A stretch of DNA of 14,812 nucleotides from Verrucomicrobiota bacterium (GCA_023446735.1 JAEXPQ010000293.1:1-14812); one strand, 5' to 3'. Positions 1-6,983 are shown, numbered from the stretch's first letter. The notes: generated by a model not told the origin, from the letters alone. Numbers and translations are program-made.

Positions 1-50
1 GTCGGGGCTGGCGAAGGGGGCGGGATGGCGCAATCGTTTGGCCCTGTTGC

Positions 51-998
51 ATGGCTTCCTCTCGCCGACTCGCCGCGTGGTACTTCCAGCTCGCGCAGAT
101 GCTCGAGGCGGGACTGCCATTGATCGAGACGCTGGAGGCGCCGGGCGGGCCGTGCCCGCGTGAACGGGCGGCGGTGGGCGCGCGGTTGCGCAACGGTGCG
201 GCGGTCGTCGACGAGTTGGCGGCGGCCGTGTGGTTGCCGGCATCCGATGCGCACTTGCTGGTCGCCGGGGCGACGGCCGGGCAGTTGCCGGCGATGTGCC
301 GGCGCCTCGCCGCGTACCGCGAGGGCGTGGCTCGGCTCACGGGGCGCGCGGTGCTGGCGACGCTCTATCCGCTTGCGGTGGTGCATCTGGGCGCGGTGTT
401 GCTGCCGTTGCAGCACCTGGTGCTCGGTTCTCCGCTGGAGTACGGGCGGCAGGTGGGCGCGGTGTTGGTGCCGCTCTGGGTGGTCCTGGCGGCGGCGTGG
501 GTGGCGTTGCGGCAATGGGGCGGCGTGCGGCGCCGGGTGTTCGCACTGCTGCCGTGGGTGGGCGGATTTCAGCGGGCGCGCGATCTCGCGGTCCTGGCGT
601 CGGTGCTTGAGGGCTATGTCGGTTGCGGCCTGTCCCCTGTGACGGCGTGGACGATGGCCGGCCGTGCCACCGGTGCACCCGCGCTGGAGGCGCTCGGGCG
701 ACGCATGGCGGCCGAGGCGGAGGCGGGGAGGCAACCGGGTCCGGCGCTGATGCGCGAGCGGGCGTTGCCGACGGAGTTCGCGCAGGCCTACCGGACGGGC
801 GAGCAGAGCGGGCGGCTCGACGAGCAGCTCGGGTGGTTGGCGCGGCGCTACCAGGAGGAGGCGGAGCGCAAGCTCATGCATGTGAGCCTCTGGTACCCGC
901 AGGCGGCGCTGCTCGGCGTGGCCGCTTGGGTCGCCGTGAATATTGTGCGCGTCTACGCCGGCTACCTCGATGGTATCCTGAAAATCATGGACGAGTGA
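51..998 (+). CDS. Type II secretion system F family protein (GspF/PilC-like), short form
   Basis: The 315-residue protein resembles the inner-membrane platform protein of type II secretion and type IV pilus machines. It has two repeated T2SSF-type domains, about residues 7-125 and 175-305. The first opens with AAWYFQLAQMLEAGLPL and the second carries the family hallmark GEQSGRLDEQL at 250-260. Membrane segments lie near 101-121, 135-153 and 281-300. Typical GspF/PilC proteins have about 400 residues; the missing part is mostly the N-terminal cytoplasmic lead-in. The ATG at 51 gives a protein that begins directly at the first domain. The frame is open to the left edge, but the residues it would add (RRGRDGAIVWPCC) do not look like protein, so I keep ATG 51. 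No ribosome binding site is visible. The partner ATPase and pseudopilins would have to lie outside the window. A GspG-like C-terminal domain protein is encoded 1.7 kb downstream. Family call is firm; its exact machine is unknown. Confidence 0.87.
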   Translation: MASSRRLAAWYFQLAQMLEAGLPLIETLEAPGGPCPRERAAVGARLRNGAAVVDELAAAVWLPASDAHLLVAGATAGQLPAMCRRLAAYREGVARLTGRAVLATLYPLAVVHLGAVLLPLQHLVLGSPLEYGRQVGAVLVPLWVVLAAAWVALRQWGGVRRRVFALLPWVGGFQRARDLAVLASVLEGYVGCGLSPVTAWTMAGRATGAPALEALGRRMAAEAEAGRQPGPALMRERALPTEFAQAYRTGEQSGRLDEQLGWLARRYQEEAERKLMHVSLWYPQAALLGVAAWVAVNIVRVYAGYLDGILKIMDE

Positions 999-1015
999 TC
1001 CAGCGTGTCCCGGCG

Positions 1016-1050
1016 GACGAGAGCCGAGTGGCGAGGGACGAGGGCCAGAC
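1016..1050. repeat. Purine-rich GACGAG / GAGGGAC repeat unit
   Basis: Just after the GspF-like gene lies a low-complexity run built from GACGAG, GCGAGGGACGAGGGCC and CCAGAC. The same words occur, mostly in reverse complement, in the long inverted repeat at 2516-2644, which suggests one dispersed intergenic repeat family. It has no coding potential I trust. Confidence 0.4.
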
Positions 1051-1093
1051 CAGCAGTGAGCACGCTGATGGTGCCGCCGGCCGGCCTCCGCGG

Positions 1094-1202
1094 AACGATG
1101 CAATCGCTGCGTCGGTCAGCGTGCTTGCACGCGCCCAAGGACCTACCGGTTCACCGTTGGTGCGGGCCAAACCGCTCGTAGGTTGGCGGCAACTGCATCG
1201 TT
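1094..1202. repeat. Nested inverted-repeat element (three-way-junction-like)
   Basis: The outer arms AACGATGCA (1094-1102) and TGCATCGTT (1194-1202) are a perfect 9-bp inverted repeat. Inside is a small palindrome, GCGTGC-TT-GCACGC (1119-1132). After it comes a long imperfect hairpin: CCAA 1135-1138 with TTGG 1183-1186, CCTAC 1142-1146 with GTAGG 1178-1182, CGGT 1147-1150 with ACCG 1171-1174, and TTGG 1157-1160 with CCAA 1167-1170. It lies between the 3' ends of two convergent genes. It could be a bidirectional terminator, a REP/MITE-like DNA element or a structured RNA; no T-tract follows. Confidence 0.5.
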
Positions 1203-1205
1203 GGC

Positions 1206-1403
1206 TCAGCGCCCGAGCAGCACGTGCAGCACCGGCGGGATCAAGCCCGGAAACGCCCCGAGGCGGGAGTCCGCGTTGCCGGCCGTCGCGTGGCCCGCGC
1301 CCAGCGCCACCCAGACCGAGCCGGCGACGAAGACCAGCAGCACTCCCGCGAGCAGGAGATGCTCGAGCGTGAGGCGTGGGCGGTGCCGGCGGGTGGTTCG
1401 CAT
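1206..1403 (-). CDS. Small single-pass membrane protein, unknown function
   Basis: This 65-residue reading frame starts at an ATG and is divergent from the EamA transporter gene at 1529. The N-terminus is strongly basic (MRTTRRHRPR). One clear membrane helix follows, about residues 13-36 (LEHLLLAGVLLVFVAGSVWVALG), then a Gly/Pro-rich tail ending in VLHVLLGR. The positive-inside layout and the hydrophobic composition argue for a real gene over a random GC-rich ORF. It has no family I recognise and no visible Shine-Dalgarno sequence. Being short, it could still be spurious. Confidence 0.5.
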   Translation of the reverse strand: MRTTRRHRPRLTLEHLLLAGVLLVFVAGSVWVALGAGHATAGNADSRLGAFPGLIPPVLHVLLGR

Positions 1404-1528
1404 ATGGTGAGCGGGTGTGGTCCGAGGTTATGGCGCGGTGTCGCGGGGGCGCCCAGACAAAAACCGTTACACGTTCGTGGCGGGATTCTCGCTCGCGTCG
1501 CGCGGGCGGCGGCGGGCAACATCGCACG

Positions 1529-2509
1529 ATGTCCCCGGCCTCGTCCTCCCAACGCTCCCGCGCCATCTTCTGGCTGATCGCGGCCACTCTCGTGTGGGGG
1601 CTGAGCTTTCCGCTCATCAAGAGCCTCGGGCAACTCCAGCAGGCGCTGGTGCCGGGCAGCGGCAGCTGGTTCGTGACGGTGTGCACCGTCGCGCCGCGGT
1701 TCCTGCTCGCCGGCGTGGTGTTGGCGGCGGTGGCGTGGCGGCAGGGGCGACCCACGCGCCTGGAGCTGCGGCAGGGGGCCGGGCTGGCGCTGTTCCTCGG
1801 GCTGGGGCTGCTCCTGCAGGTCGACGGGCTGCAATACACGGACGCCTCGGTGTCGGCGTTTCTCACGCAGCTCTACGCCGTGTTGATCCCGCTGTGGGTC
1901 GCGCTGCGCACGCGGCGGCTGCCGCGATGGACAGTGGGGGCGGCGTGTGCGCTGGTCGTGGCGGGCGTGGGCGTGCTCGGGCGGGTGGATGTGACGGCGT
2001 TCCGGCTCGGTCGCGGAGAGGTGGAGACGATCCTGGGCTCGCTCTTCTTCATGGGGCAGATCCTCTGGCTGGAGCGGCGCGAGTTCGCGCCCAACCGCGC
2101 GTTGCCCGTCACGGCGGCGATGTTTCTCCTCGTGGGCGCGGGGTTCGGCGCGGCGGCGTGGTTGATGGCGCCGGAGCCGGCGGCCCTGGTGGCGTTGGTG
2201 CGCGCGCCCGCGTGGCAGGGGCTTACGCTCACACTCACGGCGGCGTGCACGGTCTTCTGTTTTCTGGTGATGAACACCTGCCAGCCGCGCATCACGGCGA
2301 CCGAGGCCGGGCTGATCTACACGTTGGAGCCGGTCTCGGCGTCGGCGTTGGCGTTGTTTCTGCCGGCGCTGCTCTCCGCGTGGACCGGCATCGCGTATGC
2401 GAACGAGACGCTCACCTGGCACCTCGTGGTCGGCGGCGTGCTGCTGACCGCGGCCAACGTGCTCGTGCAGTTGCCGGTGGGGCGGGCGGAGCACGCGGCC
2501 CAGGGCTGA
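1529..2509 (+). CDS. DMT-superfamily transporter with two EamA domains
   Basis: The 326-residue integral membrane protein has about ten hydrophobic helices arranged as two EamA repeats, roughly residues 12-155 and 165-315. The first begins FWLIAATLVWGLSFPLIK, the classic EamA opening (helix 1 with W-G-x-x-F). The second repeat has YTLEPVSASALALF, equivalent to the usual E-P-x-x-A segment before helix 9. EamA proteins export small metabolites such as amino acids or drug-like compounds; the substrate cannot be read here. I chose the ATG at 1529 because the frame upstream, open to 1376, encodes Arg/Gly-rich sequence without family character. A GC-rich GGCGGCGGG lies 10-20 nt upstream but is not a proper ribosome site. 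It stands alone, divergent from a 65-residue membrane protein, with structured repeats on both sides. A second, distinct EamA gene lies at 6083-6946. Confidence 0.9.
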   Translation: MSPASSSQRSRAIFWLIAATLVWGLSFPLIKSLGQLQQALVPGSGSWFVTVCTVAPRFLLAGVVLAAVAWRQGRPTRLELRQGAGLALFLGLGLLLQVDGLQYTDASVSAFLTQLYAVLIPLWVALRTRRLPRWTVGAACALVVAGVGVLGRVDVTAFRLGRGEVETILGSLFFMGQILWLERREFAPNRALPVTAAMFLLVGAGFGAAAWLMAPEPAALVALVRAPAWQGLTLTLTAACTVFCFLVMNTCQPRITATEAGLIYTLEPVSASALALFLPALLSAWTGIAYANETLTWHLVVGGVLLTAANVLVQLPVGRAEHAAQG

Positions 2510-2515
2510 CCGTGA

Positions 2516-2644
2516 CCAGACAGCCCAGGGCCGAGACGACGAGCGTCGAGAGCCGGAGGGGCGAGCGAGGCCTCGCGTTTGCTTGCGCGGGTTCGGCTCG
2601 CCGACGATTCGACACTCGTCTCTTGTCCCTCGGCCCTCGTCTGG
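2516..2644. repeat. Long imperfect inverted repeat (129 nt)
   Basis: Five successive stems pair across the gap behind the EamA gene: CCAGAC 2516-2521 with GTCTGG 2639-2644; AGGGCCGAG 2527-2535 with CTCGGCCCT 2629-2637; GACGAG 2538-2543 with CTCGTC 2615-2620; GTCGA 2545-2549 with TCGAC 2609-2613; GAGCCG 2550-2555 with CGGCTC 2594-2599. That is 32 paired positions with small internal loops. A GCGAGG/CCTCGC palindrome sits in the loop at 2565-2576. The arms share GACGAGGGCC and GAGGGAC words with 1016-1050. It may terminate the transporter transcript or be a dispersed REP/MITE-like repeat. Confidence 0.6.
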
Positions 2645-2705
2645 ACTCGGGCGGGCTGAGCGGGCGCGGAGGACCGGCATGCCGCGACGGTTGCCGCCCC
2701 CGGAA

Positions 2706-2711
2706 TTGACA
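2706..2711 (+). promoter_or_regulatory. TTGACA -35-like box
   Basis: A perfect TTGACA lies exactly 35 nt before the ATG at 2741. No good -10 hexamer is found at 16-18 nt spacing; the best AT-rich word, TAGGAT at 2734-2739, is 22 nt away. If it is a real promoter, transcription would start at or near the start codon. Confidence 0.3.
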
Positions 2712-2740
2712 GTGTAACCACGGTGTGCGGTCGTAGGATC

Positions 2741-3598
2741 ATGAAGGCGTTCCTGGTATTTGTGGCCTTGGTGGTGGTCGGAGCGATCGTCTGGACCGGC
2801 CGGGTCAAGGCGCGGGCGGACGCCCCCTACGACAGCCCCGAGGAGGTCGTCGCCGCCGCGAGCGCGGCGATCCCGGGGCTGTTGGGCAAGTATTTCGCGG
2901 CGGCCTACAAGTTCGAGCGAGCGGAGGTGGTGCACGAGGCGGGCGACACCTACGCGTACACGGTCGAGTATGTCCTCCGGGAACCCCTCTATGTCGCGAT
3001 CGGTGGCGATGCCCAGTATCGGGAGAGTCCATTTTCCGGGCATGGTACCCTGCGCGACCTGCAGGAACTGACGAAGCAGAGCTTCCCGCTGCTCGTCGCG
3101 GCCCCGGTCGGAGCCAAAGGGCGGATGGTCGGGAAGCTCGCCGCGCCGAAACGGCGCCGGGATCCCATCGAGATCGGGACGCCCACGCCCCTCGAGTTCC
3201 CCAACGCGAGTCCGCGCAGCGGCTTCGCGGGGACGGCCTATTACGTGGTGGAGGATGTGCCGGCGCTGCTCGCCAGATTGGATTCGCATCTCGGCCTGAA
3301 ACGAAAGGAGGTCGACCGGCTTTTTCGGGAGGTATTGGTTCCGGCTCTCCACGCCTATCGACGGGACATGGGCACTTATCCCGCGTCCGGACAACTGGAC
3401 GCGGGCCTGCGCTCGCCGCCGCCGGGCCCGCAGGGCGCGCGCTGGAAGGGGCCGTACCTGAAGTCGGAGGTCCGGCTGATCGATCCCTGGGGGACGCTTT
3501 ACCAGTATCGATTCCCCGGCGCCCGGAATCCCGCCGCCTTCGAACTGTGGAGCGTGGGGCCGGATCGCCTTTCGGACGCGGACGACATCCGGAACTGA
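2741..3598 (+). CDS. Membrane-anchored protein with GspG-type C-terminal domain
   Basis: The protein has 285 residues. One N-terminal membrane helix (about 2-20, FLVFVALVVVGAIVW) is followed by a roughly 165-residue exported region I do not recognise. The last ~90 residues match the type II secretion protein G C-terminal fold. They show AYRRDMGTYP (205-214), RWKGPYL (234-240), DPWGTLYQY (248-256) and SVGPDRLSDADDI (271-283), the last being the usual calcium-binding end of major pseudopilins. The N-terminus lacks the prepilin motif (G-F-T-L-I-E), so this is not a normal pseudopilin but probably a GspG-like domain on a fixed anchor. ATG 2741 is chosen because the helix starts at once and TAGGA lies just upstream. 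A frame-compatible start at 2723 would add only six residues. Its functional link to the GspF-like gene at 51-998 is inferred, not shown. Confidence 0.82.
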   Translation: MKAFLVFVALVVVGAIVWTGRVKARADAPYDSPEEVVAAASAAIPGLLGKYFAAAYKFERAEVVHEAGDTYAYTVEYVLREPLYVAIGGDAQYRESPFSGHGTLRDLQELTKQSFPLLVAAPVGAKGRMVGKLAAPKRRRDPIEIGTPTPLEFPNASPRSGFAGTAYYVVEDVPALLARLDSHLGLKRKEVDRLFREVLVPALHAYRRDMGTYPASGQLDAGLRSPPPGPQGARWKGPYLKSEVRLIDPWGTLYQYRFPGARNPAAFELWSVGPDRLSDADDIRN

Positions 3599-3616
3599 GC
3601 GGGCGTCGCCTTCGGC

Positions 3617-3654
3617 GCACGAGGTGGTCGGGGCCCAGGGAGGCGACCCCGTGC
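3617..3654 (+). terminator. GC-rich hairpin after the GspG-like gene
   Basis: GCAC 3617-3620, GG 3623-3624 and GGTCG 3626-3630 pair with CGACC 3644-3648, CC 3649-3650 and GTGC 3651-3654 around a 13-nt loop. No T-run follows, so termination is only a possibility. Confidence 0.3.
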
Positions 3655-3709
3655 GGAGGGGCCGCGGCTCTCGCGGGAGCGGCACGGGGGCTGCTCATGG
3701 GCGGCCATC

Positions 3710-4015
3710 ATGAGCCTACGCCCACTTGGCCTCGCGACGGAGATCATCGACGACCTCAAACTCGAGGTGACCTACGCCTACGAGGATCTCGTCTTCGTTG
3801 AGCATAACACCTTCATCCTGCAGTTCGACGACGCGCAGAAGTCGAACTTCCGGATCTACTTCAACACCGAGTGCGAGGCGCGCACGGCGGCGCGGCTGGA
3901 GCAGGCGCTGTCCGCCGCCGCGAAGGCCCGCGAGTGTTCGATCGAGAACCGCGGCGCGTTCGAGCTCGTCGTGCCCGAGGGCGGAAGCGAGTTCCAGGTG
4001 CGGTTTTTGGGGTGA
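3710..4015 (+). CDS. Conserved-looking hypothetical protein, 101 residues
   Basis: This is a soluble acidic protein with no signal peptide and no membrane helix. It begins MSLRPLGLATEIIDDLKLEVTYAYEDLVFVEHNTFILQFDD. Alternating hydrophobic stretches suggest beta strands followed by an Ala-rich helix at about 57-75 (CEARTAARLEQALSAAAKARE) and a final strand pair ending EFQVRFLG. I do not recognise the family. The composition is well balanced, with Phe, Tyr, Asp and Asn that a shadow frame in DNA this GC-rich would lack, so I take it as real. The gene lies 111 nt after the GspG-like gene on the same strand. It converges with the minus-strand gene ending at 4046, sharing a hairpin that overlaps both stop codons. 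Confidence 0.75.
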   Translation: MSLRPLGLATEIIDDLKLEVTYAYEDLVFVEHNTFILQFDDAQKSNFRIYFNTECEARTAARLEQALSAAAKARECSIENRGAFELVVPEGGSEFQVRFLG

Positions 4016-4047
4016 GGAGAAGGTGGAGCCGATCCACCCTTCGCCTC
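4014..4047. terminator. Bidirectional hairpin overlapping two convergent stop codons
   Basis: GAGG 4014-4017 and GAAGGTGGA 4019-4027 pair with TCCACC(C)TTC 4033-4042 and CCTC 4044-4047 around a 5-nt loop GCCGA. The only defects are one mismatch and one bulged C. The stem includes bases of the + strand TGA (4013-4015) and the minus-strand stop (4046-4048). Confidence 0.6.
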
Positions 4048-5341
4048 ATGGGGAGTTCGTGTCAGATGCGTGGTGCGACTGGGCTCTTTCCTGCAATTCG
4101 CGCCGCAGGTCCTCGGACTTCCAGATCTCCTTGGCTGGTTTGTCGAATGCAGGAACAGCCATCGCGGCCAACAGGCGTCCGGCCGGATTGCGCAATTGCG
4201 ACTCGTCGCCCCAATCCGGAAGCCATGCGTCCAGCGCGGCGTTGTTTCGGGTCTCCGCAGCGGCACACATCTGCGCATAGACCGACAGCATCCGGCGCTC
4301 GGTTCGGTTGGGATGAAAGAGGAGGGGGCCTCCGATGCAAAGCGCCTGCGCAAGGCGTTGGTTTTGTGCTTCGGAGAGGGAGAGCGAATCGTCGTAGTCC
4401 CCACGCCGAAGCCGTGCGAAGGCGAGGCGCAGGAAGTCGGATTCGCCAAGGAAGGCATTGCGGAAGACCTGCCGCACCGGAGGTGCCGCTTCCAACGTCT
4501 GGACGAGCTCACGAGAGGTGGCGGCCTCCAATGGTCCGAGGCGGATCGTTTCCTCGATCACGGCATAGCCCTGCTTCAGGACGACCGTAGCGATCATCAC
4601 GTGGACCAGATTGGCGCTGGTACGCCGGAGATTGTGCATGGCCCGGACCACGAGCAGCGCCTCGCGCACGGCTTGGTCGCGTTGGCCGGCGAGCGCCCGC
4701 GAGTAGGCGAGGGCGAGCAGGGGCTCCGTGGTGTTTCGGATGGCTGGGTAGGAAAGAACGTAATCGAGATCGTCCACCGGACAGATGCCGGCAGGAGGGC
4801 GTTCGGCCAACCGTGCAATCCACTCCAGTCCGAGGGTGTTCTCCTTCGCCGTCTGTTCGAAGTCGGCCTGCTTCTCGGCGAGATATGCTGCCCAGTCGGC
4901 GGGGACCTTCGGGAGTCGAGGAAGGTTCAGTTCCAGGGGAGGCGCGCCGGTTTCGCGCAGGCGCGAGTACGGAGATTTCTCCGACAGCCACATCAGGCAT
5001 TGGTAGCCGGGATCCGCGACCCCGACGCGGGGGCCGAGGTCGGGCAGCCCGGGTGGGGCGCTGTCGTCGTGGGAGAGAAAGGCGAAGGCCGCGACGATCG
5101 GCAGCGCAGCGAGTCCGAGCCAACGCCACCGGACTCGTCGGGCGATCGCATACCAACAGGCGGCTACGACCGTGGGTGCGAACGCGATCGGTCCGCCGAT
5201 CCAGCCGGAGGGAAGCGCCCGCTCGCCGGGAACGAATTGTGCGATCGCCAAAGAGACCGAGCCGATGCCGATGGCGAGCAGGCCGGCGGCGCCGAGCGCC
5301 ACGACTGCCAGCCCGTGGGTCAGTTGATGAGTACGGGGCAT
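4046..5341 (-). CDS. Membrane protein with large helical domain, unknown function
   Basis: The protein has 431 residues. Three hydrophobic helices at the N-terminus (about 9-34, 50-68 and 74-90) are followed by a largely alpha-helical, soluble region of ~340 residues. That region has repeated amphipathic segments such as LLALAYSRALAGQRDQAVREALLVVRAMHNLRRT and LRLAFARLRRGDYDDSLSLSEAQNQRLA, resembling degenerate TPR-like helices. I do not recognise a named family and assign no function. The ATG at 5341 is the first start in a frame that is open further upstream, and there is no Shine-Dalgarno sequence. It lies 70 nt downstream of the lipase gene on the same strand, so it may be co-transcribed. 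Sampled lines of this gene are about 63% G+C, against about 73% in a sampled line near 8.4 kb, a mild compositional dip that could reflect separate ancestry. Confidence 0.8.
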   Translation of the reverse strand: MPRTHQLTHGLAVVALGAAGLLAIGIGSVSLAIAQFVPGERALPSGWIGGPIAFAPTVVAACWYAIARRVRWRWLGLAALPIVAAFAFLSHDDSAPPGLPDLGPRVGVADPGYQCLMWLSEKSPYSRLRETGAPPLELNLPRLPKVPADWAAYLAEKQADFEQTAKENTLGLEWIARLAERPPAGICPVDDLDYVLSYPAIRNTTEPLLALAYSRALAGQRDQAVREALLVVRAMHNLRRTSANLVHVMIATVVLKQGYAVIEETIRLGPLEAATSRELVQTLEAAPPVRQVFRNAFLGESDFLRLAFARLRRGDYDDSLSLSEAQNQRLAQALCIGGPLLFHPNRTERRMLSVYAQMCAAAETRNNAALDAWLPDWGDESQLRNPAGRLLAAMAVPAFDKPAKEIWKSEDLRRELQERAQSHHASDTNSP

Positions 5342-5411
5342 GCGGATGTCGGGTTGGGCCTGGGGCCGGAAGCGGCGCGCAAGGAATCGGAACAGTTGCG
5401 CCGCCGCTTTC

Positions 5412-6086
5412 TCACCGCGCGAAGCGGCCGGTGCGGAGGAATGCGACGGCCTGCTCGGCGGTGCGTTTCCGAAAGAGGATCAGCGTGTGGTTCGAGGGCA
5501 GTGTGACGTGGTCGCGCAGGCCGGCGAGGCGGGTGCTGCGCTCCGCCACGGTGCCGTCGTGCGGGCGCTCGAGGAAGAGCCAGCCGAGCGGGTTCAGGGC
5601 GGAGCTGCCGGCGATCACGCCGAGCTCGAAGTCCGCCTGTTGTGGGAGTGTGCGCCAATAGGCGTCGGGCCCGGTGCCGAGCGCGCCGAGGTTGCGGCCG
5701 ATGATCCGCCAGATGATCGGCAGGCGGCGCAGCTTGTCGGAGACGGCGCTGCCGTGGTGTGGCGGAACAATGGTGACGACGCGCCCGAGGTTGGCCGGCC
5801 GGTGGGCGGTGAGGTAGCCGCGCACGATCAGCCCGCCCATCGAATGGGTCACGAAGTGCAGCTTCGCGGCGCGGTCGGCGCCGAGCTCGGCGAGCTTCGC
5901 GGCGAGCCAGCGCGGACCGAGTTCGGCGAGCGGCACGGTCTTCGACGGGTAGTCGAGGTTGTGCACGGCATAGCCTGCGGCGGCGACGAATCGGGCCAGC
6001 CGGGCGGTGAGCCGGCTGCTGATCGCCACGCCATGGAGGATGACGACGACTTCGCGGGCGGGGGTGGCGGGCGGGGCGGGGGTCAT
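5412..6086 (-). CDS. Alpha/beta-hydrolase, lipase/acyltransferase-like
   Basis: The protein has 224 residues. The nucleophile elbow is THSMGGL with Ser82, the oxyanion region is VVVILHGV (13-20), and the likely acid and base are Asp177 in RPHDGTV and His200 in LPSNHTLI. The order and spacing fit a lipase or PGAP1-like esterase core. The segment IVPPHHGSAVSDKL after the elbow is typical of bacterial lipases of the EstA/LipA type. No signal peptide is seen, so it is probably cytoplasmic. The ATG at 6086 overlaps the stop of the upstream EamA gene as ATGA, which fixes the start and indicates translational coupling. The frame is open far upstream inside the EamA gene, but that part is out-of-frame shadow. 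The substrate is unknown. Confidence 0.9.
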   Translation of the reverse strand: MTPAPPATPAREVVVILHGVAISSRLTARLARFVAAAGYAVHNLDYPSKTVPLAELGPRWLAAKLAELGADRAAKLHFVTHSMGGLIVRGYLTAHRPANLGRVVTIVPPHHGSAVSDKLRRLPIIWRIIGRNLGALGTGPDAYWRTLPQQADFELGVIAGSSALNPLGWLFLERPHDGTVAERSTRLAGLRDHVTLPSNHTLILFRKRTAEQAVAFLRTGRFAR

Positions 6087-6946
6087 GCGGCTGCGTTGTC
6101 CGGAGATTGGCGACGGGCGAGAATCAACGCGCGGGTGGTCACCGCGCCGAGCACGACCGCGCCGCCGATGAGCGCCCAGCGGCCGGGAAACTCGCCGAGC
6201 ACGAGGGCGGCCCAGATGGGGTTGAGCAGCGGCTCGAGCATCAGGATCAGGATCGAGCCGAGCGCGGTCACGTGCTTGATCGCGCGGGCGTAGAGGAAAT
6301 ACGAGAGGCCGAGCTGGAGCGTGCCGAGCGCGAGGAGCGCGGCCCAGCCGGTGGGCGAGGGCAGCGGACCGGCGGCGAAGAAGGGCAGGCCGATCGCGGC
6401 GCCGATGAGGTTGCCGAGCACGATTGAATCGGCCGGTTCGGCGTCCTTCTGCTTGCGCAGCAGCACGGTCATGAACGCGAACGCCACGCCGCTCACCACC
6501 GCGAGGATGCTGCCGAGCAGGCCGTCGGCGCTGAGCTGGTCGGCGAAGAACAACGCCATGCCGCCGAAGACGACCGCGATGGTGAGCCAGTCGAGCCGCG
6601 TGACACGCTCGCCGAGCAGCCAGCGGCCGAGCCAGGCCACGTAGATCGGCGCGGTGTACTGGAGCAGGATGGCGTTGGCCGCGGTGGTGAGCTGGTTGGC
6701 GGCGGCGAACAGCGCGGTGGTGCCCGTGTAGGCGAGCGCCGCGCCGATCATGAGCGGCGAGAACTGGAGCCGCCAGCGGCGCAGGCAGGCCATGAGGAAG
6801 AGCGCCGCGATCAGGCCGCGCCCGCCCGCGACGGCCAGCGGGTGGATGTGCACGGACTTGAGCAGCACCCCGCCCATGCTCCAGAGCAGCGCGGCGGCGA
6901 GGAGGCCGAGGACGGCCCGCGGGTGGTGTTGTTGGTTTTCCGGCAC
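6083..6946 (-). CDS. EamA-family DMT transporter
   Basis: The protein has 287 residues in about ten membrane helices forming two EamA repeats (roughly 10-140 and 150-280). Typical features are LLAAALLWSMGGVLLKS at the N-terminus, LLQYTAPIYVAWLGRWLLGERVT closing repeat one (the conserved helix 4/5 with Y-x-x-P and G-E) and LILMLEPLLNPIWAALVLGEFPG in repeat two (E-P-x-x-x-x, G-E). The start is GTG at 6944-6946: an in-frame TGA lies two codons upstream, so this is the first possible start. It is the first gene of an operon with the lipase (4-nt ATGA overlap) and perhaps the 431-residue membrane protein. It is not a close copy of the EamA protein at 1529. Substrate unknown; small-molecule export or import is inferred from the family. 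Confidence 0.9.
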   Translation of the reverse strand: MPENQQHHPRAVLGLLAAALLWSMGGVLLKSVHIHPLAVAGGRGLIAALFLMACLRRWRLQFSPLMIGAALAYTGTTALFAAANQLTTAANAILLQYTAPIYVAWLGRWLLGERVTRLDWLTIAVVFGGMALFFADQLSADGLLGSILAVVSGVAFAFMTVLLRKQKDAEPADSIVLGNLIGAAIGLPFFAAGPLPSPTGWAALLALGTLQLGLSYFLYARAIKHVTALGSILILMLEPLLNPIWAALVLGEFPGRWALIGGAVVLGAVTTRALILARRQSPDNAAA

Positions 6947-6983
6947 CGGCCGTCAGCCAACCGGGCCGCGTGGCGGCGGGCGA

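Noticed and set aside
1..123. End of a preceding gene overlapping the GspF-like start (frames ending near 123 or 172)
   Set aside because: Two frames are open from the left edge, but the visible residues are too few and not recognisable enough to call a partial gene.
1094..1202. Integron attC site
   Set aside because: Size and imperfect pairing are suggestive, but the terminal GTTRRRY / RYYYAAC core sites do not match, and no integrase or cassette array is present.
1241..3685. Minus-strand open frame of 814 codons spanning the EamA and GspG-like genes
   Set aside because: The translation is Arg/Pro/His/Gln-rich without domains and lies antisense to well-supported genes. High G+C with stop-poor antisense frames explains its length.
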